In this document: one piece after another, positions 1 through 9,283 of the stretch
Layout: each line of letters starts with the position of its first letter
Numbering within the stretch: the first letter of the stretch is position 1
From: JAZDGX01 sp964482205
GTDB lineage: Bacteria > Eisenbacteria > RBG-16-71-46 > CAIMUX01 > WJJG01
Direction: 5' to 3'
DNA: 64,000 bases
Assembly: GCA_964482205.1 (NCBI GenBank)
Contig: CAYZWI010000003.1
Span: forward strand, 1-64,000
Program-made: the position numbers and the translations under genes
Notes under the pieces: generated by a model
What the model saw: only the letters and a program-made list of their open reading frames with translations
What the model was told of the DNA's origin: nothing
Database searches by the model: none

Positions 1-78
1 GCGGCGGCACCGGTTGTACTTGCGGACCTTGAACTTCGGTGTCCGCTTCCACTTCTCGACGAGCGACTTCTTCGCCAC
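1..78 (-). CDS. rpsN: 30S ribosomal protein S14 type Z (uS14), N-terminal part only
   Basis: Only the first 26 codons are inside the window; the gene runs off the left edge. The peptide begins VAKKSLVEKWKRTPKFKVRK and ends YNRCRR, the N-terminus of the zinc-binding (type Z) form of S14, whose first CxxC sits just here. The start is GTG at 78, preceded by a GGGGAGGAG ribosome binding site that begins right after the rplE stop. It is the next gene after rplE in the spc part of the ribosomal operon, as in most bacteria. The cysteine count cannot be completed because the rest is missing. Confidence 0.88.
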   Translation of the reverse strand, partial: MAKKSLVEKWKRTPKFKVRKYNRCRR

Positions 79-95
79 GCCCGGCACTCCTCCCC

Positions 96-923
96 TTATC
101 TCTCGCGGAACGGCATGCGCATCGCCTTGAGGAGCTCGAGCCCCTCCTCGTCGGTGCGCGCGGTCGTCACCATGATCACGTCCATTCCGCGGATCTTCTC
201 GACCTTGTCGTACTTGATCTCCGGAAAGATGATCTGCTCCTTGATCCCGAAGCTGTAATTGCCCCGGCCGTCGAAACCGCGCGACGAGAGCCCGCGAAAG
301 TCGCGGATGCGCGGCACGGCGACGTTGATCAGGCGATCGAGAAACTCGAACATGCGCGGCCCGCGCAGCGTCACCATCGTCCCGATCGCGACCCCTTCGC
401 GCAGCTTGAAATTCGCGATCGACTTGCGGGCCCGGCGAATCGCGGGACGCTGCCCCGCGATCGAGCCCAGGTCCTCGGCGGCCGCGTCCAGGAAGCGCGG
501 ATTGGTGAGCGCGTCACCCACGCCCATGTTGATGACGATCTTCTCGAGGCGCGGAATCTGGTGCTTGTTCGCGTAGCCAAAACGCTTGCGCAACGCGGGC
601 ACGACTTCCTGCTCGTAGTGGATCTTCATCCGCGGCACAGGCACGATCTCGGGCTCGGCGGGCGGGCCGCCCTTCGCGCCCTTGTCCTTGCCGCCCTTGT
701 CCTTCGGCGCCTTGCCTCCCTTGCCCGGCTTGCCTTCCTTCGCGCCCTTGCCGTCCTTCGCGGACCCGCCGCCCTTGGCGGCCTGGCCTTCCGCGCGCGG
801 CTTCGCCTCCTTGGGAGGCTTGCCTTCCCTGGCCGGCTTCGCGGATTGCTCGCCGGCGGGAGCCGCGTCTCCGCGGATCTCTTCCGGCTGCCCGGGCTCG
901 CGCCCCTCGTCCTGCTTCGCCAT
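96..923 (-). CDS. rplE: 50S ribosomal protein L5 (uL5) with a long low-complexity N-terminal extension
   Basis: uL5 binds 5S rRNA and forms part of the central protuberance of the large subunit. Residues 99-275 are a complete L5 core (MKIHYEQEVVPALRKRFGY, later RGMDVIMVTTARTDEE), close to the usual 179 residues. Residues 1-98 are an added segment rich in Lys, Gly, Ala, Pro and Glu with KGGK-type repeats, absent from typical L5. The ATG at 923 has a GGGGAG motif 11 nt upstream. The internal ATG at 629, which would give a normal-size L5, has no visible ribosome binding site, so the long form is favoured. The gene lies 39 nt after rplX in the operon. Confidence 0.93.
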   Translation of the reverse strand: MAKQDEGREPGQPEEIRGDAAPAGEQSAKPAREGKPPKEAKPRAEGQAAKGGGSAKDGKGAKEGKPGKGGKAPKDKGGKDKGAKGGPPAEPEIVPVPRMKIHYEQEVVPALRKRFGYANKHQIPRLEKIVINMGVGDALTNPRFLDAAAEDLGSIAGQRPAIRRARKSIANFKLREGVAIGTMVTLRGPRMFEFLDRLINVAVPRIRDFRGLSSRGFDGRGNYSFGIKEQIIFPEIKYDKVEKIRGMDVIMVTTARTDEEGLELLKAMRMPFRER

Positions 924-962
924 CGCTACCCCATCTCCCCTGCGCCCAGGAGGCCAACGCTC

Positions 963-1319
963 CTAGGAACGCCGATGGACCGGCTTCTCCAGCTCCTCGC
1001 CCGTCCGGGCGGACAGGCGGTCCTTCACCTTCACCCTGCGGTCGCCGTCCTTCTCGAAACGCACGCGATACTTCACCCGCGTGCCCTTCTTGGACTTCGG
1101 ATCGTAGAGCGCGACCTTCGAGACCGGCAGCGGCGCCTCCTTCTCGATGATTCCGCCCTGCATCTGCGTTTGCGAGCGCGGCTTGCTGTGGCGCTTGATC
1201 ATGTTGATGTGCTCCACCAGCACGCGCTTCTTCTTGGGAAAGACCGCGATCACGCGCCCGATCTTGCCCTTCTCGTCGCCGCTGATGACGATGACCGTAT
1301 CGCCCGAACGAATGTCCAC
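963..1319 (-). CDS. rplX: 50S ribosomal protein L24 (uL24)
   Basis: uL24 is an early assembly protein at the exit-tunnel side of the large subunit. The 118-residue product has the N-terminal KOW region (SGDTVIVISGDEKGKIGRV), then the conserved VEHINMIKRHSKP, then a KYRVRFEKDG strand region. I chose the GTG at 1319 because AGGAGG lies 5 nt upstream; no ATG is available in a sensible place. It follows rplN after about 47 nt and precedes rplE. Confidence 0.94.
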   Translation of the reverse strand: MDIRSGDTVIVISGDEKGKIGRVIAVFPKKKRVLVEHINMIKRHSKPRSQTQMQGGIIEKEAPLPVSKVALYDPKSKKGTRVKYRVRFEKDGDRRVKVKDRLSARTGEELEKPVHRRS

Positions 1320-1366
1320 GCCGTCCTCCTGCCCGCGCGAGGCGCCAGGCCCCGCGCTTCGCTGGC

Positions 1367-1735
1367 CTAGATGACCTCCGGCGCCAGCGAGACGATCTTC
1401 ATGAATTCCTTGTCGCGCAGCTCGCGCGCCACCGGACCGAAGATGCGGGTCCCCTTGGGCTCCTTGTTCGCGTCGATGATCACGGCCGCGTTCTCGTCGA
1501 AGCGGATGTACGAGCCGTCCTTGCGGCGCACTTCCTTCTTCGTGCGCACGACGACCGCTCGCGCGACCGTGCCCTTCTTGATCGCCCCGTTGGGCAAAGC
1601 GTCCTTGATGGCGACCACGATGATGTCTCCGACACTCGCATAGCGCCGCCGCGTGCCGCCCAGCACCTTGATGCACATCGCCCGACGCGCGCCGGAATTG
1701 TCGGCGATCGTCAACATCGTCTGCTGCTGAATCAT
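1367..1735 (-). CDS. rplN: 50S ribosomal protein L14 (uL14)
   Basis: uL14 contacts the small subunit and initiation/silencing factors at the subunit interface. The 122-residue product is full length and starts MIQQQTMLTIADNSGARR, with the conserved VGDIIVVAIKDALPNG and ending SLAPEVI. The ATG is preceded by GGAGGAG. It sits between rpsQ and rplX in the standard S10-spc order. Confidence 0.97.
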   Translation of the reverse strand: MIQQQTMLTIADNSGARRAMCIKVLGGTRRRYASVGDIIVVAIKDALPNGAIKKGTVARAVVVRTKKEVRRKDGSYIRFDENAAVIIDANKEPKGTRIFGPVARELRDKEFMKIVSLAPEVI

Positions 1736-1809
1736 CGTCTCCTCCGCCCCGGCCGTCCCGCGCCGCTCGCCAATCCGGCGGTCGCGTCGCCCTCAGGGCC
1801 CCCGGCGCT

Positions 1810-2067
1810 CTACTCGGCCCGCTTCAGGATCTCCTCGACGCGCCAGCGCTTCAGCTTGCTGAGCGGACGCGTTTCCATGATGCGCACGGTGTCGCCCACG
1901 CGGCATTCGCCCTTCTCGTCGTGGGCGTAGTACTTCTTGCTGCGGGTGACATATTTTCCATAAACGGAATGCGGCACCTGGCGATTCAGCGAGACCACGA
2001 CGGTCTTCTGCATGCCGGCGCTCACCACGACCCCTTCCCGCACTTTTCGCTGTCCGCGCTGCTCCAT
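1810..2067 (-). CDS. rpsQ: 30S ribosomal protein S17 (uS17)
   Basis: uS17 is a primary 16S rRNA-binding protein. The 85-residue OB-fold product contains REGVVVSAGMQKTVVVSLNR and GDTVRIMETRPLSKLKRWRV, both diagnostic of S17. The ATG at 2067 has GAGGAGG upstream; an in-frame upstream reading to 2133 would overlap rpmC and is not needed. The start is only a few bases from the rpmC stop, so translation is probably coupled. Confidence 0.96.
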   Translation of the reverse strand: MEQRGQRKVREGVVVSAGMQKTVVVSLNRQVPHSVYGKYVTRSKKYYAHDEKGECRVGDTVRIMETRPLSKLKRWRVEEILKRAE

Positions 2068-2071
2068 GATG

Positions 2072-2320
2072 CTACGCGCCTCCTCGCGCCTTGCCCGCCG
2101 CTTGCCTGGCCAGATGGCGGATGCCCCGCACATCTTCGTTGAGCAGGGTCTTGACCCGCGCGATGTCCCGGCGCAGCTCGCGCATCCGCAGCGGATTGCC
2201 TTCCTGCTTCAACGCCGAGCGGAACCGGAGATTCTGAAGCTCCTCCTGCATTTCGTGCAGGCGCAACTCCACTTCCTGGCGGGTCAGTTCCCGCAAGGCT
2301 CCCGGCCGGTTCTCCTTCAT
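2072..2320 (-). CDS. rpmC: 50S ribosomal protein L29 (uL29)
   Basis: uL29 lies near the peptide exit tunnel. The 82-residue helical protein begins MKENRPGALRELTRQEVELR and carries NLRFRSALKQEGNPLRMREL followed by the conserved RDIARVKTLLNE. It is somewhat longer than the usual 60-70 residues because of a basic C-terminal tail. AGGAAGG precedes the ATG. It follows rplP after 27 nt and abuts rpsQ. Confidence 0.95.
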   Translation of the reverse strand: MKENRPGALRELTRQEVELRLHEMQEELQNLRFRSALKQEGNPLRMRELRRDIARVKTLLNEDVRGIRHLARQAAGKARGGA

Positions 2321-2347
2321 CGTTCCTTCCTCCTCGTCGAGCGGCGG

Positions 2348-2773
<426 letters not shown>

Positions 2774-2776
2774 GGC

Positions 2777-3472
2777 CTAGCGCCTCCCCCCTCTGCTCGT
2801 CGCGCCGCGCGCGGCGAATCCGGTCGCGGGCGCCTCTTCCTCGCGGCCGCCGAGGCGCTCGCCGTGGAACACCCACACCTTGACCCCGACCGTTCCGTAG
2901 GTCGTGAACGCGGTGCCGTGCGCGTAATCGATGTCGGCCCGCAGGGTATGCAGCGGAATGCGCCCTTCGCGATATTCCTCGGTGCGCGCCATTTCCGCGC
3001 CGCCCAGGCGGCCGGAGCACCGGATCTTGATGCCCTGCGCGCCCGAACGGATCGCCGAGGAGATCGCCCGCTTCATCGCGCGCCGGAACGAGACGCGTGT
3101 TTCGAGTTGGCGCGCGACCCCTTCGGCCACGAGCCAGGCGTTCATGTCGGGATTCTCGACCGACTTGATGTCGAGGAAGACTTCCTTGCCGGTGACCTTC
3201 TGCAATTCGTCGCGCAGCTGGTTCACCTGCGCGCCGCTCTTGCCGATCACCATCCCCGGCTTCGACGTGTGGATCGTGACGTTCACGCGATTCGCGGAAC
3301 GCTGGATCACGATCTGGGAGACGCCGCTGTTGGGCAGGCGCCGGCGCGTGTACTTCTTGATGACCAGGTCTTCCTCGACCAGGTCGGCGTAGTTGCGCCC
3401 CGCGTACCAGCGCGAGTCCCAGGTCTTGACGATCCCCAATCTCAGGCCGATCGGATTCGCTTTCTGTCCCAA
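2777..3472 (-). CDS. rpsC: 30S ribosomal protein S3 (uS3)
   Basis: uS3 forms part of the mRNA entry site. The 231-residue product has the N-terminal MGQKANPIGLRLGIVKTWDS, the KH-domain motif KPGMVIGKSG, and the C-terminal GTVGVKVWVFHGE. The frame opens with TTG at 3472, with GGGAGG five nt upstream; no ATG is available, so TTG is the likely start. The C-terminus is extended by a short Ala/Gly/Arg tail. Confidence 0.96.
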   Translation of the reverse strand: MGQKANPIGLRLGIVKTWDSRWYAGRNYADLVEEDLVIKKYTRRRLPNSGVSQIVIQRSANRVNVTIHTSKPGMVIGKSGAQVNQLRDELQKVTGKEVFLDIKSVENPDMNAWLVAEGVARQLETRVSFRRAMKRAISSAIRSGAQGIKIRCSGRLGGAEMARTEEYREGRIPLHTLRADIDYAHGTAFTTYGTVGVKVWVFHGERLGGREEEAPATGFAARGATSRGGRR

Positions 3473-3521
3473 GAGAACCTCCCGCGTCCCGGGCGCGCGG
3501 CCCGGGGCGGCTCGAATCGCG

Positions 3522-3860
3522 TTACTCCTCCGCCGCCACCACGATCGTGATGTGGCTCAAACGATGCAGGACCCGGTAGGCCCGGCCCTGCGCGCGCGGC
3601 ATGATCCGCTTCAAGCGCGGACCGTCGCCGGCGATCGCGGTCTTCACATACAGGCGCTCGAGCGCGAGGCCTTCCTGCTTGACGGCGGCGTTGGCCACCG
3701 CGGATGTCAGCACCTTGCTGATCGTGCGGGCCGATCCGCGCGGACTGAGCGCGAGCATTTCCTGGGCGCGCTCGACTTGCTGGCCGCGAATCTGGCGCAG
3801 CACGCGGTCGGCCTTGCGCGGCGATATGCGCACGAAACGAGCGACGGCTCTGGCTTCCAT
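3522..3860 (-). CDS. rplV: 50S ribosomal protein L22 (uL22)
   Basis: uL22 lines the exit tunnel through a beta hairpin whose changes give macrolide resistance. The 112-residue product contains ARFVRISPRKADRVLRQIRG and the hairpin region with AQGRAYRVLHRLSHITIVVA. No resistance-type deletion is visible in the hairpin. It lies between rpsS and rpsC. Confidence 0.96.
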   Translation of the reverse strand: MEARAVARFVRISPRKADRVLRQIRGQQVERAQEMLALSPRGSARTISKVLTSAVANAAVKQEGLALERLYVKTAIAGDGPRLKRIMPRAQGRAYRVLHRLSHITIVVAAEE

Positions 3861-3896
3861 GATCCTCTCCCCGGTCGCGGCCCGCGGGCCTCGCCG

Positions 3897-4175
3897 TTAC
3901 TTCTTCTTGACCACCCTGTCGGACGCGTGTCCGCGGAAGGTGCGGGTCAGCGCGAATTCGCCGAGCTTGTGACCCACCATGTTCTCGGTGATGTAGATCG
4001 GGACGAACTTGTTGCCGTTGTGGATCGCGATCGTGTGGCCGACGAACTCGGGCACGACCATCGAGCGGCGCGACCAGGTCTTGAGCACCTTCTTGTCGCG
4101 CGCGCGATTGAGCTCTTCCACCCGCTTCTGCAGGTTGCCGTCCACATAGGGACCTTTTTTGAGCGAACGCGCCAT
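3897..4175 (-). CDS. rpsS: 30S ribosomal protein S19 (uS19)
   Basis: uS19 sits in the head of the small subunit with S13. The 92-residue product has the full family signature: MARSLKKGPYVDGNLQKRVE, TWSRRSMVVPEFVGHTIAIH and GEFALTRTFRGHASDRVVKK. The ATG at 4175 follows an AGGAAGA ribosome binding site. An upstream in-frame extension would overlap rplB and was not used. Confidence 0.97.
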   Translation of the reverse strand: MARSLKKGPYVDGNLQKRVEELNRARDKKVLKTWSRRSMVVPEFVGHTIAIHNGNKFVPIYITENMVGHKLGEFALTRTFRGHASDRVVKKK

Positions 4176-4192
4176 CGAATCTTCCTCGCCTG

Positions 4193-5020
4193 TTACTTGG
4201 TCCGCCGCCGAACGATCAGCCGGTCGGACTGCTTCTTGCGACGACGAGTCTTGTAGCCCTTGGTCGGCTTGCCCCACGGGGTCGTCGGATGACGCCCGCC
4301 GGAGGAACGGCCTTCGCCGCCGCCCATCGGATGGTCGACGGGATTCATCGCCACGCCGCGGGTGTGCGGGCGCTTGCCGAGCCAGCGCTTGCGCCCCGCC
4401 TTGCCGATCACCACATTCTCGTGATCGAGGTTGCCCACCTTGCCGAGCGTGCAATAGCAGTCGAGGTGGAACATGCGCACTTCCCCGGAGGGCAGCTTGA
4501 CATGCGCGAAGCTGCCTTCCTTGGCCATCAACTGGCACTCCGCACCGGCCGAGCGGGCCACCTGCCCTCCGCGTCCCGGCACCAGCTCCAGATTGTGGAT
4601 CGCGGTGCCCAGCGGCACGCCGCGCAGCGGCATGCAGTTGCCGTCGCGCACGTCCGCGGCCGGCCCCGCCATCAGCGAATCGCCCACCTTGATGCCGTCG
4701 GGGGCGAGGATGTAGCGCTTCTCGCCGTCGGCGTAGACCAGCAGGGCGATGCGCGAGGAGCGATTCGGGTCGTACTCGATCGCGCCCACGCGCGCGGGAA
4801 TGCCGTGCTTGCTGCGCAGGAAATCGATGATCCGATACCGGCGCTTGTGGCCCCCGCCGCGATGCCGGGCGGTCACATGGCCGAGATTGTTCCGCCCGCC
4901 GCGCTTCTTGAGGGTGTCCAGCAGCGACTTCTCCGGCCTCTTCTTGGTCAGCTCGGAGAAATCCGTCACCGTCATGAAACGCAGACTCGGCGTCGTCGGC
5001 TTGAACTTCTTCAATGCCAT
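4193..5020 (-). CDS. rplB: 50S ribosomal protein L2 (uL2)
   Basis: uL2 is needed for subunit association and lies near the peptidyl-transferase centre. The 275-residue product begins MALKKFKPTTPSLRFMTVTD and has the diagnostic NPVDHPMGGGEGRSSGGRHP with the conserved histidine and TPWGKPTKGYKTR. The ATG at 5020 has GAGAGGAG upstream; the open frame extends seven codons further but without support. Confidence 0.97.
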   Translation of the reverse strand: MALKKFKPTTPSLRFMTVTDFSELTKKRPEKSLLDTLKKRGGRNNLGHVTARHRGGGHKRRYRIIDFLRSKHGIPARVGAIEYDPNRSSRIALLVYADGEKRYILAPDGIKVGDSLMAGPAADVRDGNCMPLRGVPLGTAIHNLELVPGRGGQVARSAGAECQLMAKEGSFAHVKLPSGEVRMFHLDCYCTLGKVGNLDHENVVIGKAGRKRWLGKRPHTRGVAMNPVDHPMGGGEGRSSGGRHPTTPWGKPTKGYKTRRRKKQSDRLIVRRRTK

Positions 5021-5095
5021 GCTTCGCTGCTCCTCTCGCAACGATTCTTCACCGGGGAAGGCCGGCCGCGCCTCGCGGCCGCCCGCCGCCGCGGG

Positions 5096-5398
5096 CTAGA
5101 CCTCTTCGAAGATGTCGATCTTCTGGCCGATCTTGAGCGTCACCACGGCCTTCTTCCAGTGCGAACGGCGTCCCTCCGAGCGACCCAGGCGCTTCAGCTT
5201 GCCGGCGAGATTCAGCGTGCGAACGCTGACGACATCCACGCCGAAAATCGCCTTGATCGCGTGGGCGATCTGAATCTTGTTGGCGTCCGGGTGCACATCG
5301 AAGTGATAGCGCTTGCCGACCTTGCCTTGCTCGCGGGTCTGCGCGCCCTTCTCCGTGATCAGCGTTCGCCGGACGATCGCACGCGGCTCGAGGTTCAT
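5096..5398 (-). CDS. rplW: 50S ribosomal protein L23 (uL23)
   Basis: uL23 at the tunnel exit is the docking site for trigger factor and SRP. The 100-residue product contains RTLITEKGAQTREQGKVGKR and DANKIQIAHAIKAIFGVDVV, then RSEGRRSHWKKAVVTLKIGQ. Its ATG overlaps the rplD stop as ATGA (5395-5398), so it is translationally coupled to rplD. Confidence 0.95.
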   Translation of the reverse strand: MNLEPRAIVRRTLITEKGAQTREQGKVGKRYHFDVHPDANKIQIAHAIKAIFGVDVVSVRTLNLAGKLKRLGRSEGRRSHWKKAVVTLKIGQKIDIFEEV

Positions 5399-6024
5399 GC
5401 CCCCCAGGCCTCCTCCATCTTGGGCACCGCCGACTCCATCACCAGCAGGCAGTCGCAGTGCAGCACTTCGTACGGATTCAGGAGCCGGTACTCGCGCACC
5501 GCGAGACGCGGCAGATTGCGCGCCGCGCGCGCGAGGGCGGCATCGTGCTCGGGAACCACGAGCAGACACTTGCTCGCATACAGCTCGAGGCTCTTCATCA
5601 CTCGCGCCACTTCGCGGGTCTTCGCTTCCTGCACGCGGAAGTCCTCGATGATACGCACTTCGCCCGACCCGGCCTTGGCCGAGAGGGCCGACTTCAGCGC
5701 CAGGCGGCGGACCTTCTTCGGCAAGGCGTAGCCGTAGTCGCGCGGATGCGGCCCGAAGGCGCGGGCTCCGCCGACCATCACCGGAGAGCGGGTTGTGCCC
5801 GCGCGCGCCCGCCCGGTGCCCTTCTGGCGCCAGGGCTTGCGCCCGCCGCCCGAGATCACCCGGCGATTCTTCACGCTCGCGGTGCCCAGGCGCTGGTTGG
5901 CCAGGTAATTGCGCACCGCCTCCCACATGACGTGCTCGTTGGGCTCCACGCCGAACATGGCAGAGGGAAGCTCGACTTCCCCGCGCGGCTCACCCGTGGG
6001 CGCGAAGCGTTTGGCCGTTGCCAT
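5395..6024 (-). CDS. rplD: 50S ribosomal protein L4 (uL4)
   Basis: uL4 is an early assembly protein whose loop reaches the exit tunnel; in gamma-proteobacteria it also represses its own operon. The 209-residue product has GGGRKPWRQKGTGRARAGTT and SPVMVGGARAFGPHPRDYGY, the family signature. The start region MATAKRFAPTGEPRGEVELP is short and typical. It starts 2 nt after the rplC stop and overlaps rplW by 4 nt. Confidence 0.96.
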   Translation of the reverse strand: MATAKRFAPTGEPRGEVELPSAMFGVEPNEHVMWEAVRNYLANQRLGTASVKNRRVISGGGRKPWRQKGTGRARAGTTRSPVMVGGARAFGPHPRDYGYALPKKVRRLALKSALSAKAGSGEVRIIEDFRVQEAKTREVARVMKSLELYASKCLLVVPEHDAALARAARNLPRLAVREYRLLNPYEVLHCDCLLVMESAVPKMEEAWGA

Positions 6025-6026
6025 GG

Positions 6027-6662
6027 CTACCCATCCTTCCGCGCGCTCGCGCGCTTGCGCACCACCACGAGGGAATGGCGCGCCCCGGGCACCCCGCCCC
6101 GCACGAGGAGCAGGTTGCGCTCGGGGTCGATCTTGACGACCGTGAGATTGCGGACCGTGGTGCGCGCCATGCCCATGTGGCCGGGCAGGCGCCGCCCCTT
6201 GATCACATGCGAAGGCCAGGCGCTCGCGCCGATCGACCCGGGCATGTCGTGGGTCTTGCAGCCGTGCGTTTCGGGGCCGCCGCGATAGTTATGGCGGCGC
6301 ACGACGCCCTGGAACCCGCGCCCCTTGCTGGTGCCGATGACATCGACGATCTCGCCCGGGGCGAACATGTTCACATCGAGCACCGCGCCCGCTTCGAGGC
6401 CGTCTTCCGGCGTGCGCATCTCGCGCAGCACGAGATGCGGCTGCACTTGATGGCGCTCGAGATGCCCGCGCGCCGGCTTGGTCAACTTGCCGGCCTTGAC
6501 CGGGTCGTAGGCCATCTGCACGGCCGCGTAGCCGTCGCTCGCTCGCGTCTTCACGCGCACGACCGGGCAAGGCCCCATCGCGAGCACGGTGACGGGCACG
6601 ACCGTCCCGTCTTCCTGGAAGACCTGCGTCATCGCGATCTTGCGTCCGATCAAGCCTGGCAT
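6027..6662 (-). CDS. rplC: 50S ribosomal protein L3 (uL3)
   Basis: uL3 reaches toward the peptidyl-transferase centre and is one of the first proteins to bind 23S rRNA. The 211-residue product begins MPGLIGRKIAMTQVFQEDGT and has GTSKGRGFQGVVRRHNYRGG and RRLPGHMGMARTTVRNLTVV, all diagnostic. GAGTGAGG precedes the ATG. The 148-nt spacer to rpsJ can form a large stem (see 6744-6787). Confidence 0.97.
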   Translation of the reverse strand: MPGLIGRKIAMTQVFQEDGTVVPVTVLAMGPCPVVRVKTRASDGYAAVQMAYDPVKAGKLTKPARGHLERHQVQPHLVLREMRTPEDGLEAGAVLDVNMFAPGEIVDVIGTSKGRGFQGVVRRHNYRGGPETHGCKTHDMPGSIGASAWPSHVIKGRRLPGHMGMARTTVRNLTVVKIDPERNLLLVRGGVPGARHSLVVVRKRASARKDG

Positions 6663-6743
6663 GTCCTCACTCCGATCTGATCCCCGCGCATCCGGCCGCT
6701 CGCGTTGGCTGCCGATCGATTCGATGCGCCTTCGCCGTCCGGG

Positions 6744-6787
6744 CGGATGGGGCCCGGCACCCGCGCCGGCCTGCGAAACCCCATCCG
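6744..6787 (-). promoter_or_regulatory. Long stem structure in the rpsJ-rplC spacer
   Basis: C-GGATGGGG at 6744-6752 pairs exactly with CCCCATCC-G at 6779-6787 (9 bp), and inside it CCGGC pairs with GCCGG around a six-base loop. This sits about 80 nt upstream of the rplC start and about 25 nt after the rpsJ stop. It could be a ribosomal-protein leader, an mRNA processing site or a pause site. I saw the pairing by eye; no known leader consensus was recognised and there is no U-run that would make it an ordinary terminator. Confidence 0.4.
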
Positions 6788-6810
6788 GGCACGCGCGGCG
6801 AGCGCGTCCC

Positions 6811-7122
6811 CTAGAGCAACTTGATCTCGATGTCCACGCCGGCGGGCAGTTCGAGCTTCATCAACGCGTCGATCGCCTGCGGGGTCGACTGGCTGATGTC
6901 GATCAAGCGCTTGTGCACGCGGATCTCGAACTGTTCGCGCGATTTCTTGTCGACGTGCGGCGAGCGCAGCACCGTGTACACCGAACGCTGCGTGGGCAGC
7001 GGTACGGGGCCCGAGGTCATCGCCCCGGTGCGCCGCGCGGTGTTGACGATATCGCCCGCCGACTTGTCGAGCACATCGTGGTCGAACGACTTCAGCTTGA
7101 TCCTGATCCTCTGCCCAGCCAC
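6811..7122 (-). CDS. rpsJ: 30S ribosomal protein S10 (uS10)
   Basis: uS10 is a small-subunit head protein and, as NusE, a partner of NusB and NusG in transcription antitermination. The 103-residue product contains RIRIKLKSFDHDVLDKSAGD, GPVPLPTQRSVYTVLRSPHV and the C-terminal LPAGVDIEIKLL. The start is GTG at 7122 with AGGAGG upstream; that binding site overlaps the stop codon region of tuf, 10 nt before. Confidence 0.97.
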   Translation of the reverse strand: MAGQRIRIKLKSFDHDVLDKSAGDIVNTARRTGAMTSGPVPLPTQRSVYTVLRSPHVDKKSREQFEIRVHKRLIDISQSTPQAIDALMKLELPAGVDIEIKLL

Positions 7123-7132
7123 GGGGCTCCTC

Positions 7133-8323
<1,191 letters not shown>

Positions 8324-8789
8324 GCGTCTCGCTCCTTCCGCGGAACTTGCGCCGCGGCCGTGTCCACGCGGCCGTCGGCCATGCCTCCAGGACGCTGCGG
8401 TGCCCGCAGACCTGCCGTCTGGCGCTCCGGGCGCACTGCCGCCCGAACGCATTCTCGTAGCCTTGGCAAAGCCGGTGAGACCTGGTGGGCTCCCCTAGGC
8501 TTTTCCGGGCCTCTTCGAACGCCGCGCGCGGCGCTCATCCTCGAGCGTCGGCGGGCGGCGCCGCCCTCACTGCGGGGTCCGGGCATGGGCGTCAGGCAGA
8601 GACCCGATAGCTGCCCCGGTCTTCGAGGAGACCCTCGCGCATGCCGTGCGGCATCCGCGATCCCCACAGCCTCGCGCTTCCTTCCCTGAAGACGCGCGAG
8701 GATTCCATCTGCCCCATCGGACGGCGGCCCGCTCGGGCGCGCCATCCCCGATCGCCCTCGGCGATCGTCCGTCCCTGCGCGAGAACGCC
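8324..8789. other. 466-bp spacer at the usual place of fusA; no gene seen
   Basis: In most bacteria fusA (EF-G) lies between rpsG and tuf. Here nothing in any frame resembles EF-G: there is no GTP-binding loop and no conserved domain IV motif. The spacer has a perfect 8-bp hairpin (8749-8767, loop CTC) 22 nt after the rpsG stop, a GC-only palindrome near 8520, and the tuf ribosome binding site at its left end. I found no convincing promoter for tuf. Confidence 0.7.
8749..8767 (-). terminator. Hairpin just downstream of rpsG
   Basis: CGATCGCC and GGCGATCG form a perfect 8-bp stem around a three-base loop, 22 nt past the rpsG stop codon. There is no U-run after it, so it may be a processing or 3'-protection hairpin rather than a classical terminator. 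Confidence 0.4.
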
Positions 8790-9260
8790 CTAGAACCGAT
8801 AGTGGGCGAACGCGCGGTTGGCCTCCGCCATGCGATGCGTGTCGTCACGCTTCTTGATGGCGGCGCCTTCGTTCTTCGACGCGGCCAGCAGCTCCGCCGC
8901 CAACCGCTGTTCCATCGTGTGCTCGGGCCGGGCCTTCGAGAAGCCGATGATCCAGCGCAGCGCGAGCGCGGTGCGCCGTCCGGGCTTCACTTCCACGGGG
9001 ACCTGATAGGTCGCGCCGCCGACTCGCCGCGACTTCACTTCGAGATTCGGCTTGGCGTTGTTGACCGCCGCGGTCATCACCGTGAGACCGTCCTGCTTCG
9101 TCTTCTCGCCCAGGATGTCGATCGCGTCGTACAGGATCCGCTCCGCGACGCTGCGCTTGCCGCGCCGCATGAGATAATTGATGAACGTGGTCACCAGCAC
9201 GCTTTCGTGCTTGGGATCGGGGACCAGATCGCGCTTGGAATATCTCGCCCTTCTCGGCAT
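8790..9260 (-). CDS. rpsG: 30S ribosomal protein S7 (uS7)
   Basis: uS7 nucleates assembly of the small-subunit head and contacts E-site tRNA. The 156-residue product begins MPRRARYSKRDLVPDPKHES and has INYLMRRGKRSVAERILYDA, the signature of the family, and GGATYQVPVEVKPGRRTALA. The ATG at 9260 has GAGAG upstream. It follows rpsL by 23 nt. The next gene is tuf, not fusA. Confidence 0.97.
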   Translation of the reverse strand: MPRRARYSKRDLVPDPKHESVLVTTFINYLMRRGKRSVAERILYDAIDILGEKTKQDGLTVMTAAVNNAKPNLEVKSRRVGGATYQVPVEVKPGRRTALALRWIIGFSKARPEHTMEQRLAAELLAASKNEGAAIKKRDDTHRMAEANRAFAHYRF

Positions 9261-9283
9261 CTCGCTCTCCGCTGGCGCCCGCC

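Noticed and set aside
627..629. Internal ATG of rplE as the true start
   Set aside because: It would give a normal-size L5, but there is no ribosome binding site before it while the ATG at 921-923 has one. Kept as an open alternative.
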